From: Rhizobium acidisoli
GTDB lineage: Bacteria; Pseudomonadota; Alphaproteobacteria; Rhizobiales; Rhizobiaceae
Reading direction: 5' to 3'
Assembly (NCBI RefSeq): GCF_002531755.2
Contig: NZ_CP034998.1
Span: forward strand, 682,001-746,000
Length of the DNA stretch: 64,000 nucleotides
The first letter of the stretch is position 1. Each line of letters starts with the position of its first letter. The notes below the pieces were generated by a model. That model saw nothing but the letters and a program-made list of their open reading frames with translations, was not told where the DNA came from and ran no database searches. Made by a program: the position numbers and the translations under genes. This document shows positions 46,414 through 54,917 of the stretch, piece by piece.

Positions 46414-46687
46414 GGTCTCAAGGTTACCTTTTCACGTAAGTACGCGATGCGATCACCGGTTGCTCACCTCAATCCACTGTAGATTTTCCTTTACAACTAC
46501 AGGGAGATTGTCGTAATATAAAACAAGTCACCAAATACGAACAATGTATAATCCGTCAGTAACTAAAAATGTTACATGACGATTGACTGATCGTGTGAAT
46601 TTTTTGAGCTTTGGTTGGAAAGGTTTCGAGGCGTGCAGCCCCGAAATTGATAATACTTTGTCATTATTTCAATTGAGGGAGGGCAAA

Positions 46688-47884
46688 ATGGCATATGGAG
46701 AGCATCGCCTAGCTGAAATTGATGAGAAGCTTCTGAAGGAAGCGAAAGAAGAATTCCTCTTGGACTTTCAAAACATGACTGGCGGTTCGGAGGAGAGCTC
46801 GCCCTCTGAACTGGGGGGAGCGGGTAATCCGACGTATCCAACGCTGGCGGGTCAATATTTCGTCCTGTGGCGGGAGCTTCTTATAAGGAATTCGCACATC
46901 CTCGCGGTCGACCGAATAGTACAAAAGATTCAGGAGTCTCGCGAACGCTACCAAACCGTCGAAATTGCAACCAGCGTCCCATGGTATGTTATTGGGGCAA
47001 TTCATTCCCTTGAGGCTTCGCTGAACTTCGACAGGCACCTCCACAATGGAGACCCTCTGACCGACTTTACAATTCACGTTCCTGCAGGCAGACCTAGAAG
47101 AGGAACGCCCCCGTTTCGATGGGAAGAAAGCGCGATCGATGCTCTACAGTACGACGGACTCGATCATGTCAATTCCTGGCCGATCGAGCGAATTCTGTAT
47201 GCCCTGGAAAGATTCAATGGCTTTGGCTATCTGAAATTCCATCCTGAAGTGAGAACACCATACTTATGGAGCTTCAGTAATCACTACACCAAGGGCAAGT
47301 ATGTAGCTGACGGCGTTTGGTCGCCTGACGCTGTCAGCCGACAGTGTGGCGCAGCCGTCATCTTGAAGCGTTTAGTTCAAATTGGGGCCATAGAAGAGCC
47401 CCCTTCTCAGTCGGCGATGCCAACGGGGGAGGATGACGGTGGCTCTGCTGATCCGGGAGTGGAATTTCTTCGGCTGGCTTCGACCCGGATCGGTGAAGAA
47501 TACGATCTTGGAGCAAACGTTCCATTAGATAACAGGCGCTGGCATGGGCCATGGGATTGCGCCGAGTTTGTCAGCTGGGTGGTGTATCAAACATGTGGCC
47601 GTGTGTGCGGATGTGTCGACAATGAACGACCGATTCCGCAGCTAGAGCCTTTCTCCGGCGCCTGGTACAGAGACGCCAAAGCGAGCAACACTCAACTTTC
47701 TATTGCGGATGCCGCCGACACACCCGGTTCAATACTGGTGCGAAAGGCGAGGCCGAACAAAATCGGCCACGTAGCTTTCTCTGACGGAAACGGTGGAACA
47801 ATTGAAGCCGCGGGCGCAGCGCTTGGTGTGTGCCGCAGGCAGATAGAAGGCCGTATCTGGGATGCAGCGTTCGAAATTGCTTAA
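46688..47884 (+). CDS. Two-domain peptidoglycan hydrolase: lysozyme-like domain plus NlpC/P60 peptidase
   Basis: 398 residues from ATG 46688, with GAGGGAGGG upstream. Residues about 75-235 form a lysozyme-like domain: PWYVIGAIHSLEASLNF with the putative catalytic Glu (about 109), then HLHNGDPLTDFTIHVPAGRP, FRWEESAIDALQYDG, RILYALERFNGFGY, KGKYVADGVWSPDAVSRQCG. Residues about 275-398 form an NlpC/P60-type domain: WDCAEFVSWVV with Cys about 290 and IGHVAFSDGNG with His about 360. Such pairs cut both glycan and peptide bonds. There is no signal peptide, so release by lysis or a dedicated route is needed. First gene of a four-gene operon. Confidence 0.8.
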   Translation: MAYGEHRLAEIDEKLLKEAKEEFLLDFQNMTGGSEESSPSELGGAGNPTYPTLAGQYFVLWRELLIRNSHILAVDRIVQKIQESRERYQTVEIATSVPWYVIGAIHSLEASLNFDRHLHNGDPLTDFTIHVPAGRPRRGTPPFRWEESAIDALQYDGLDHVNSWPIERILYALERFNGFGYLKFHPEVRTPYLWSFSNHYTKGKYVADGVWSPDAVSRQCGAAVILKRLVQIGAIEEPPSQSAMPTGEDDGGSADPGVEFLRLASTRIGEEYDLGANVPLDNRRWHGPWDCAEFVSWVVYQTCGRVCGCVDNERPIPQLEPFSGAWYRDAKASNTQLSIADAADTPGSILVRKARPNKIGHVAFSDGNGGTIEAAGAALGVCRRQIEGRIWDAAFEIA

Positions 47885-47901
47885 CCCAAGGGAGGACTAT
47901 G

Positions 47902-48141
47902 ATGAATACGAGTGAAGCATCAAACATTATCATGCAAGAGGTGAAGGCAAACATTAGTTCCGGCGCAAATGCGGGGGGAGGCATAGACAATTTCTGCACA
48001 ATATGGCCCAGGGCAAAGCCTATTCTCGATTTCCTGGCGGGATTAGCCTTGCTGATACCGGGACTGGGCGCGACTGCAGGTGCGGTCCTGAGGGGACTGA
48101 TCAAGGTCGGCGACCAGATCGCGCAGGAAACATGCCCATAA
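47902..48141 (+). CDS. Small hydrophobic peptide, possible bacteriocin-like or holin-like product
   Basis: 79-80 residues; ATG 47902 lies 6 bases after GGAGG, and ATG 47899 directly before it is the other choice. The N-terminal 30 residues are polar and end in a Gly-rich ANAGGGID. The rest has a hydrophobic stretch (PILDFLAGLALLIPGLGATA, then GAVLRGLIKVG) and Cys at 32-33 and near the C-terminus (ETCP). The leader-GG-hydrophobic-core layout resembles class II bacteriocin precursors; a single-TM holin is the alternative. It lies 17 bp after the cell-wall hydrolase gene and 84 bp before a papain-fold protease gene. Confidence 0.6.
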   Translation: MNTSEASNIIMQEVKANISSGANAGGGIDNFCTIWPRAKPILDFLAGLALLIPGLGATAGAVLRGLIKVGDQIAQETCP

Positions 48142-48225
48142 GCGCAGGCGAGACCATGGTCCAAGGCACGTTCAGCAAATTATGCATTGGACCACTTGCT
48201 ACTTTGGCGTCAGGAGGGGAGCGCT

Positions 48226-48879
48226 ATGTCTTTGTCGAAAATACTTAAGATTATTTGCCGTATCAAACCAGCCCGCAGTGCCGGAAGCAGCAGTGCGGCG
48301 GGGAGCGGCACACCGACCTCTACAATGGTGGCTTTAGTAGTTGAGCATCAGTCGCAAACACATTGGTGCTGGGCTGCTGTAAGCGCTAGCGTGGCGAGGT
48401 TCTTTAGTGCCGGCACGGGTTGGACGCAGTGCAAAGTCGCCAACCAAATTTGGTCGCGGCAAGACTGCTGCGGTGGAGCGGCTACAAGCGCTTGCAACAA
48501 TGACTCCTATCTAGATCTCGCCCTCAGAGCGGTTAGGTGTTTTGATCGGATGACGAACAGCGTTGCCTCGTTCATTGAGGTTACGAATGAACTTGCTTCC
48601 GGTGAGCCGGTTTGCGTGCGTACTCAATGGGGACCGCAGGGTGGCGGTCATTTCCTTGCAATCCGTGGTGTGAAAACTTCTATATCCGGGCGAGAACTAT
48701 ACTTAATCGACGATCCGATTTTCGGTCGACAGCAGGTGCCTCGGATGAAATTCGAGACTGACTATAGAGGATCAGGTATTTGGACGCATACGTACTATGT
48801 TAAAAATGGTGGCGCTGGCGGAGGAGCAGCCCCTCATGTTGGACAGCAAAGCGATTTTCCGGACTCTCTAGGAGGATAA
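48226..48879 (+). CDS. AvrRpt2/C39-like papain-fold cysteine protease
   Basis: 217 residues from ATG 48226 with AGGAGGGG upstream. The catalytic Cys is C48 in HQSQTHWCWAAVSASV, His is H142 in GGGHFLAIRGV, and D162/D163 follow in YLIDDPIFG, a complete triad with a Gln upstream of the Cys for the oxyanion hole. This matches the papain-like AvrRpt2 family and, more loosely, C39 bacteriocin-leader peptidases. A further Cys cluster (DCCGG, TSACNN) is unusual. There is no clear export signal; the C-terminus is Gly-rich and ends SLGG. Operon position between the small peptide and an unknown gene suggests a role in processing one of them (inference). Confidence 0.78.
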   Translation: MSLSKILKIICRIKPARSAGSSSAAGSGTPTSTMVALVVEHQSQTHWCWAAVSASVARFFSAGTGWTQCKVANQIWSRQDCCGGAATSACNNDSYLDLALRAVRCFDRMTNSVASFIEVTNELASGEPVCVRTQWGPQGGGHFLAIRGVKTSISGRELYLIDDPIFGRQQVPRMKFETDYRGSGIWTHTYYVKNGGAGGGAAPHVGQQSDFPDSLGG

Positions 48880-48880
48880 A

Positions 48881-49471
48881 ATGAGTGTTGAGAAGCGAAC
48901 CGCGCCGGACGCAACGCTGCGGGCTTTAACGAATGTTATGGAGGACATTTTCCAAACTCCTTCTGACGCCCGGGGAGGTGCTGTCACCTCTTTCGCCATC
49001 TATGAGCCAATCCCGCTCTATACGCTCGATTTGCAACAGGCAGCGGGTGCGGAGGCCCTTAAGCAAGCTAAGCAAATAGCCTGGCGATATATATTGCACT
49101 CCGGCAGCGAAAGGCTATTTGCCGATATCGACTCCGAAGATGGCCACAACAGTTCGGATTCTGATCTTTTCTCGGGTTTGACCGAGGGGCCTGTGGCAGA
49201 AGCACTTGAGAAGAAACTGATCGAGATAGACTTCGAGGAAAACTCTCCCGATAAAAATTGGGAACTTCGGATTATCGAAATACCAAGCATAAACGTCGGT
49301 GCCATATGGCTCCTAGGTCAAACAGCGCAGACCCCGACGAAGTTTTACTCGTATCTTGGTGCCGCTGACTTCTCGGGACAGACGAGCGAAAGCGATTTTA
49401 TATCCGTTGTGAACAACCGTGCGGTTGAGCGTCTCCTGGAAGGTAGCAACCGGTCGCTCAGCACCCCATAG
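48881..49471 (+). CDS. Unknown acidic protein, fourth gene of the lytic operon
   Basis: 196 residues from ATG 48881; GGAGG lies just upstream and only one base separates it from the protease stop. It is acidic, with no signal or TM segment: LRALTNVMEDIFQTPSDA, SFAIYEPIPLYTLDLQQA, ADIDSEDGHNSSDSDLFSG, and FYSYLGAADFSGQTSESDF. No family is recognised. As the last gene of a unit with a lytic enzyme, a small hydrophobic peptide and a protease, it could be an immunity protein, chaperone or inhibitor (inference only). Confidence 0.7.
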   Translation: MSVEKRTAPDATLRALTNVMEDIFQTPSDARGGAVTSFAIYEPIPLYTLDLQQAAGAEALKQAKQIAWRYILHSGSERLFADIDSEDGHNSSDSDLFSGLTEGPVAEALEKKLIEIDFEENSPDKNWELRIIEIPSINVGAIWLLGQTAQTPTKFYSYLGAADFSGQTSESDFISVVNNRAVERLLEGSNRSLSTP

Positions 49472-49476
49472 AGATA

Positions 49477-49498
49477 TATCGAAACGAACCTTTCGATA
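49477..49498 (+). terminator. Inverted repeat after the lytic operon
   Basis: A perfect 8-bp repeat (TATCGAAA / TTTCGATA) with a 6-base loop starts 6 bp after the last stop codon. There is no T-run, so it could be a weak terminator or a protein-binding site. The rest of the gap to 49661 shows no intact gene. Confidence 0.35.
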
Positions 49499-49661
49499 AG
49501 GCGGTTGACGTGACCGAAGTGCTGTGCGCGTCAGACTATGTCTGATCCTTCCATCTTGTCGATGAGATCAGCCGGAACCTCAACCCGCCGTTTGCTCGGC
49601 CGTTACACATGCTAGTAGTAGACTTCACGCCCATCCGACACAAACCGCCCCCCATCCTCCA

Positions 49662-50267
49662 TCACCGTCTACGCTCCGCCCCGGCCGCGATCGTCTGCAC
49701 CAGCTCGTCCACCTCCCTTGCCAGCCGCGCCAGCGGCAATCCCACGAAGCGGCCCTCCAGGCTGATGCTGACGACGCCGTGGACGGCGCCGAAGAGGGTG
49801 CGGGCGCGGATGGCGCGGTCTTCGGGGGGCATGTCGGGCTGCAGTTCGGCCAGCGGTTCGGCGATCACGTCCATCAGGAAGAGGTGTTCGTCGAGGTGCC
49901 ATTGCGGGGTCGGGCTGGTGTCGGGGGGAAAGTGGTCGAAGAGGGCCTTCCAGAGGTTGCGGTGTTCGACGGCGAAGGCGAGGTAGCCCTGGGCGAGGTT
50001 GCGCAGGCGGTCGGTCGGGCTTTTATCCCTGGCTTCACCAAGGGTCAGCCTGGCCTCCAAGGCCTTCAGCGTTGCGGAGTTGACGTGGATGACGAGCTCG
50101 GCGAGGTCTGAAAAGACGGTGTAGAGGCCGCCGAGGGCGCAGCCGGCGTCCTGGGTGATGTCGCGGGCGCGCAGATTGGTCAGCCCGTCGCGGGCGATGC
50201 GCTCGCGCGCCGCCTCGATCAGCCGGGCCTTCAGGTCCTCGCGTTTTTCTTCTCGTCTACCGGCCAT
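49662..50267 (-). CDS. TetR-family regulator, divergent to pspA
   Basis: 201 residues from ATG 50267, with GGAG 7 bases upstream. The N-terminal helix-turn-helix is ARERIARDGLTNLRARDITQDAGCALGGLYTVF; the C-terminal ligand domain has RNLWKALFDHFPPD and TLFGAVHGVVSISLEGR, as in WHG-type TetR proteins. Three identical palindromes lie between it and pspA, so it very likely represses itself and the pspA pair. A decayed duplicate of its middle lies at 45199-45372. Confidence 0.9.
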   Translation of the reverse strand: MAGRREEKREDLKARLIEAARERIARDGLTNLRARDITQDAGCALGGLYTVFSDLAELVIHVNSATLKALEARLTLGEARDKSPTDRLRNLAQGYLAFAVEHRNLWKALFDHFPPDTSPTPQWHLDEHLFLMDVIAEPLAELQPDMPPEDRAIRARTLFGAVHGVVSISLEGRFVGLPLARLAREVDELVQTIAAGAERRR

Positions 50268-50289
50268 TAACCACTCCATTTCGATTTTT

Positions 50290-50361
50290 TGAACGATGTT
50301 CAAAATTTATCTTGAACGACGTTCATGATTCTGCCATAACTCATCTCGTGAACAACGTTCA
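50290..50361. promoter_or_regulatory. Three TetR operators between the TetR gene and pspA
   Basis: Three copies of TGAACGNNGTTCA or its close variant: 50290-50302 (TGAACGATGTTCA), 50313-50325 (TGAACGACGTTCA) and 50349-50361 (TGAACAACGTTCA). They cover the whole divergent promoter region, with 23 and 36 bp between centres. Binding by the adjacent TetR is inferred from position and symmetry. Confidence 0.85.
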
Positions 50362-50378
50362 TAAACCGGAGGCAAGAA

Positions 50379-51065
50379 ATGTTCAAACTGATTTCCATTC
50401 TGTTGCGGGGCAGGGCGCATGATGCCGAACAGGCTTTTGCCGATCGCCACGCCGTGCCGCTGCTGTCCCAGCAGATCCGTGATGCCGCCCAACAGATCCA
50501 GTCGGCGCGCCGCAGCGTCGCCGTCGCCATCGCCCAGAACGAGCAGGAGAAGGGGCAGCATGCAACGATCGTTGCCCGCATCGCCGATCTCGAAAACCGC
50601 GCCACCGCGGCGCTCACCAAGGGCAATGAGGGGCTGGCGCGGGAAGCGGCCGAGGCGATCGCCTTTCTCGAAGCCGAGCGTGATGCGTCGGAGAAGGCGC
50701 AAGCCCAGTTCACCGCCGGCATCGACAAATTGAAGGCCATCGTCCGGGCCTCCGAAGCGCGGCTGCAGGCGCTGCAGCGCGGCGAGCGGCTGGCGCGCGC
50801 CACTGAGGAGGCGCAGAAGCTCGATGTGGTGGTCGCCGGTCCCGGCCTCGCGACGCTCGATGAGGCCGAGGAGACCTTGGCCCGCCTGCGCATCCGCCAG
50901 AGCCAGAATGATCTGACGGCGGCAGCACTCAAGGAGATGGAAGGCGCAATCCGCCCGGCCGGCATCATCGAAAAGCTTGCCACTGCCGGCTGCGGCCCGG
51001 CGCTTCACTCCTCCGCCGATGACGTGCTCGCCCGGCTCAAGAGCCGCATTACGCCGGCCGCCTGA
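50379..51065 (+). CDS. pspA: PspA/IM30-family envelope stress protein
   Basis: A 228-residue ESCRT-III-like peripheral membrane protein that protects membranes under stress. N-terminal amphipathic start MFKLISILLRGRAHDAEQAF, then long coiled coil AVPLLSQQIRDAAQQIQSARRSVAVAIAQ typical of PspA. The C-terminus is a short Ala-rich region (SADDVLARLKSRITPAA). CCGGAGG lies upstream of the start. It is not followed by pspB/C; instead a YiaA/B-type membrane protein follows 50 bp later. Expression is probably released by a ligand of the TetR regulator rather than by PspF/sigma-54. Confidence 0.9.
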   Translation: MFKLISILLRGRAHDAEQAFADRHAVPLLSQQIRDAAQQIQSARRSVAVAIAQNEQEKGQHATIVARIADLENRATAALTKGNEGLAREAAEAIAFLEAERDASEKAQAQFTAGIDKLKAIVRASEARLQALQRGERLARATEEAQKLDVVVAGPGLATLDEAEETLARLRIRQSQNDLTAAALKEMEGAIRPAGIIEKLATAGCGPALHSSADDVLARLKSRITPAA

Positions 51066-51115
51066 AATCGCATTCATTCAGCCATCCAATCCATAGAACC
51101 TTGAGGATTACGATC

Positions 51116-51397
51116 ATGAACGACAGTTTCCAGAAACATTCCGCCAGCTGGGTCAGCTTCTCCTACATCTCCTTCGGCTCGGCCGCCTTCATGCTGGCGC
51201 TCGGCCTTTACATGATGCCGCTCGATCTCTGGGGCAAAGGTTATCTCGCCATGGGCATCTTGATGCTGGTGCAGACCACCGTGAATATCACCAAGACGCT
51301 GCGTGACAATGCCGAATCCGAGAAGCTGATCCGCAAGGTCGAGGATGCCCGCACGGAAAAGCTGCTGGTCAAGTTCAATCGTAGCGATGAAGATTGA
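51116..51397 (+). CDS. YiaA/YiaB-type inner-membrane protein
   Basis: 93 residues from ATG 51116. Two TM helices (WVSFSYISFGSAAFMLALGLYM and GYLAMGILMLVQTTVNITKTL) with the family pattern DLWGKGYLAMGILMLVQTTVNI-TKTLRD are followed by a short charged tail. This is the YiaA/B inner-membrane family, often found beside pspA in alphaproteobacteria. It probably works with PspA at the membrane. Weak ribosome site (TTGAGGA). Confidence 0.88.
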   Translation: MNDSFQKHSASWVSFSYISFGSAAFMLALGLYMMPLDLWGKGYLAMGILMLVQTTVNITKTLRDNAESEKLIRKVEDARTEKLLVKFNRSDED

Positions 51398-51491
51398 TCT
51401 TCCTTAACCACAGCGCAGAGTTGTTGCCGCATTCAACCAATGGGTAACAACTCTGTGGCCTTCTCAGCGAGCCGAAAGAGGGACAACGCCC

Positions 51492-54400
51492 GTGCAACAC
51501 AATCTGATGACGTCTAGGAAATTCGCGCCGCTGTTCTGGACCCAGTTCCTCACGGCCTTCAACGATAATTTTCTGAAGAACACTTTGGTGTTCCTCATTC
51601 TCTTCAAGATGTCGGCGAGCGAAGGGGCCGCCCTGGTGACGCTTGCCGGCGTCATCCTGATCGTGCCCTTCCTGCTGTTGTCGGCGCTCGGCGGTGAACT
51701 CGCCGACAAGCATGACAAGGCTAGGATTGCCGAGCTCTTGAAACGCTGCGAGATCGGCATTGCGGCGCTTGCCGTCGTCGGCCTCGGCTTCTCCTCCATT
51801 TTTGTGCTGATGGCAGCGCTCTTCGGCTTCGGCGTCATCTCGGCGCTGTTCGGGCCGATCAAATACGGCATCCTGCCCGATCATCTCGACCGCCGCGACC
51901 TGCCGAAGGCCAATGCCTGGATCGAGGGCGGCACCTTCATCGCCATCCTCGCCGGCACGATCATCGCCGCACTCGCCTTCTCCAGCGGCGACAATGTGCT
52001 GCTGTTCGGCTCGATGATGATGGGGCTTTCGGTGCTTTGCTGGCTGGCCAGCCGGATGATCCCGGCCACCGGCTCCAAGGCGCCGGATCTGGAGATCGAC
52101 CGCAACGTCATCCGCTCCAGCTACACGCTCGTCATGGAAATCCGCGAGGATAAGCGCCTGTGGCGTTCGGCGCTGATGAACTGCTGGTTCTGGCTGGTCG
52201 GCGCCTTCGTTCTCTCCATCCTGCCGACCATGGTGACCGAACTGCTCGGCGGCTCCGAGCTGGTGGTGCCCGCCTATCTCACCGTCTTCGCCATTGCCGT
52301 CGCCGTCGGTTCGGCCATTGCCGCCTGGATGTCGTCCGGCCGCATCGTGCTCTTGCCGGCCCCTGTCGGAACGGCGCTGCTCGGCCTCTTCAGTCTCGAT
52401 CTCGCCTGGAACCTCTGGGGCCTGGCATCGGTAAGCCACGCGACGACGATCACCGGTTTCTTCGCCGGCCAGAATACCATCCGCGTTGCCATCGATCTCG
52501 CCGGCATGGCCATATCCGGCGCCTTCATCGCCGTGCCCACCTTCGCTGCGCTGCAGACCTGGGCGCATGAGGATCGCCGCGCCCGCGTCATCGGCGCCGC
52601 CAATGTGCTGTCGGCGCTGTTTATCACCGTCGGCCTCGGCCTCGTCGCCGTCATCCAGGCGCTCGGCGCCTCCATTCCGCAGATCCTGATCGGCCTCGGC
52701 ATTATCAATTTTGGCGTCGCCTGGCTGATGCTGAAGACGCTGCCGACCAATCCCTTCCGCGATTTCATCTCGATCCTGTTCCGTGCCTTCATGCGGCTGG
52801 AGGTTGAGGGGCTGGAGAATATCAAGAAGGCCGGCCGCGCGCCGATCATCGCCCTCAATCACGTCAGCCTGCTCGACGGCGCTTTGGCGCTCGCCATCAC
52901 CGAGGAGGAGCCGACCTTCGCCGTCGATTACAAGATCGCCCAGGCCTGGTGGGTGCGGCCCTTCCTGAAAATGTGCAAATTCCTGCCTCTTGACCCGACA
53001 AAGCCGATGGCGACGCGCTCGCTGATCAAGGTGGTGCAGGACGGCAACCCGATCGGCATCTTCCCCGAGGGACGGCTGACGGTGACGGGCACGCTGATGA
53101 AGGTCTATGACGGTGCCGCCATGGTCGCCGACAAGACCGGCTCGATGGTCGTGCCGGTCAAGATCGACGGGCTGGAGAAGAGCTATCTCTCCTATCTCAG
53201 CGACGGCAAGATCCGCCGCCGGCTGTTTCCCAAGGTCAAGGTCACCATTCTCGAGCCGGTGAAGCTCGAAGTGCCGGCCGAGCTCAAAGGCCGCAAGCGC
53301 CGCACGGCGGCGGGCGCCGCTCTCTATCAGGTCATGTCGAACCTGCTGTTCGAAACTGCCGATACCTCGTCGACCGTTCTCGGCCGCGTCGTCGAGGCGG
53401 CCCACGAATTCGGCATGAAAAAGCTCGCCGTCGAGGATCCGGTCACCGGCAGCCTCACCTATGGCAAGCTTTTGACCGGTGCCGCCGTGCTCGGCGCCAA
53501 ATTCCGCGCGCGCTTCCCGGAAGCAAACCTCGGCGTCATGCTGCCGAATGCCAATGGCGCCGCCGCCACCATTCTTGGCGTCATGAGCGCCGGCAAAGTG
53601 CCGGCGATGCTGAATTTTACCGCCGGTGCGGCCAATATTCTCTCCGCCTGCAAGGCCGCCGAGATCAAGCACGTGTTGACCTCGCGCGCCTTCGTCACCC
53701 AGGCCAAGCTCGGCGCTGTCATCGAGGAGATGGAAAAGCAGGTGACTATCGTCTGGCTCGATGATCTGAGAGCCGAAGTCGGCCTTGTCGACAAGATCCG
53801 CGGGCTGCTGCGCAAGGGTCGGCCGCTGGTCAAGCGCCGGCCGGATGATCCGGCCGTCATCCTCTTCACCTCGGGCTCGGAGGGCACGCCGAAGGGCGTG
53901 GTGCTGACCCACCGCAACATCCTGTCGAACGCCGCCCAGGCCGCCGCCCGCATCGATTTCCACAGCGGCGACAAGGTGTTCAACATCCTGCCCGTCTTCC
54001 ATTCCTTCGGGCTGACGGCCGGCACCGTGCTGCCGCTGATCTCCGGCGTGCCGGTCTATTTCTATCCGTCGCCGCTGCATTACCGCATCGTGCCGGAGCT
54101 GATCTATGTCTCCAACGCCACGATCATTTTCGGCACCGACACCTTCCTCAACGGTTATGCCAGGACCGCGCATCCTTATGATTTCCGCTCGATCCGCTAT
54201 ATCTTCTCCGGCGCCGAGCCGGTGAAGGCTTCGACCCGCCAGACCTATATGGAAAAATTCGGCCTGCGCATCTTGGAAGGCTACGGCGTCACCGAGACCG
54301 CGCCGGTGATTTCGATCAACACGCCGATGTACAACCGCTCCGGCACGGTCGGCAAAATCCTGCCGGGCATGCAATGGAAGCTCGAACCGGTGCCCGGCAT

Positions 54401-54887
54401 CGATGAGGGCGGCCGGCTGCATGTGCGCGGCGCCAATGTCATGGCCGGTTATCTCCGCGCCGAAAAGCCCGGCGTGCTCGAGCCGCTCGCCGATGGCTGG
54501 CACGACACCGGCGACATCGTCACCATCGACGAGGACGGCTTCGTCAAGATCCGCGGCCGCGCCAAACGCTTCGCCAAGATCGGTGGCGAAATGATCTCGC
54601 TCGCCGCCGTCGAAACGCTGGCCGCCGAACTCTGGCCCGGGGCGCTGTCGGTCGTCTCGTCGCTCCCCGACGCCAAAAAGGGCGAACGTCTGGTGCTGCT
54701 CACCGATGCCCCAAATGCCACCCGCACGGAATTCCTCGCCTTCGCCAAATCCAAGGGCGCGATGGACATGATGGTCCCGGCCGAGGTCAACATCGGCAAG
54801 GTGCCGGTGCTGGGATCGGGCAAGGTCGATTTCGTCGCGGCGCGCAAGTTGGCGGAGAGTGCGGTTGAGAAGGGGGAGGCGGCTTAG
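51492..54887 (+). CDS. Trifunctional MFS transporter / acyltransferase / acyl-ACP(CoA) ligase, Aas-like
   Basis: 1131 residues from GTG 51492 (AGAGGG upstream); ATG 51507 is possible. Three modules: an MFS-type lysophospholipid-flippase-like transporter (about 1-410, LplT-like, starting KFAPLFWTQFLTAFNDNF), a PlsC-type acyltransferase (about 415-625) with NHVSLLDG near 454, and an AMP-binding ligase (about 640-1120) with LFTSGSEGTPKGVVLTH near 790 and a later GYGVTETAPVIS. In E. coli LplT and Aas are separate; here flippase, ligase and acyltransferase are one chain that imports and re-acylates lysophospholipid. Substrates are inferred from the family. Confidence 0.92.
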   Translation: MQHNLMTSRKFAPLFWTQFLTAFNDNFLKNTLVFLILFKMSASEGAALVTLAGVILIVPFLLLSALGGELADKHDKARIAELLKRCEIGIAALAVVGLGFSSIFVLMAALFGFGVISALFGPIKYGILPDHLDRRDLPKANAWIEGGTFIAILAGTIIAALAFSSGDNVLLFGSMMMGLSVLCWLASRMIPATGSKAPDLEIDRNVIRSSYTLVMEIREDKRLWRSALMNCWFWLVGAFVLSILPTMVTELLGGSELVVPAYLTVFAIAVAVGSAIAAWMSSGRIVLLPAPVGTALLGLFSLDLAWNLWGLASVSHATTITGFFAGQNTIRVAIDLAGMAISGAFIAVPTFAALQTWAHEDRRARVIGAANVLSALFITVGLGLVAVIQALGASIPQILIGLGIINFGVAWLMLKTLPTNPFRDFISILFRAFMRLEVEGLENIKKAGRAPIIALNHVSLLDGALALAITEEEPTFAVDYKIAQAWWVRPFLKMCKFLPLDPTKPMATRSLIKVVQDGNPIGIFPEGRLTVTGTLMKVYDGAAMVADKTGSMVVPVKIDGLEKSYLSYLSDGKIRRRLFPKVKVTILEPVKLEVPAELKGRKRRTAAGAALYQVMSNLLFETADTSSTVLGRVVEAAHEFGMKKLAVEDPVTGSLTYGKLLTGAAVLGAKFRARFPEANLGVMLPNANGAAATILGVMSAGKVPAMLNFTAGAANILSACKAAEIKHVLTSRAFVTQAKLGAVIEEMEKQVTIVWLDDLRAEVGLVDKIRGLLRKGRPLVKRRPDDPAVILFTSGSEGTPKGVVLTHRNILSNAAQAAARIDFHSGDKVFNILPVFHSFGLTAGTVLPLISGVPVYFYPSPLHYRIVPELIYVSNATIIFGTDTFLNGYARTAHPYDFRSIRYIFSGAEPVKASTRQTYMEKFGLRILEGYGVTETAPVISINTPMYNRSGTVGKILPGMQWKLEPVPGIDEGGRLHVRGANVMAGYLRAEKPGVLEPLADGWHDTGDIVTIDEDGFVKIRGRAKRFAKIGGEMISLAAVETLAAELWPGALSVVSSLPDAKKGERLVLLTDAPNATRTEFLAFAKSKGAMDMMVPAEVNIGKVPVLGSGKVDFVAARKLAESAVEKGEAA

Positions 54888-54917
54888 GCAAACGCTCGGG
54901 GGCGCCGCGTCCTGTGG

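Noticed and set aside
49531..49605. Minus-strand fragment reading RPSKRRVEVPADLIDKMEGS
   Set aside because: Short, bounded by stops on both sides and of unknown family. Possibly another remnant in the accessory segment.
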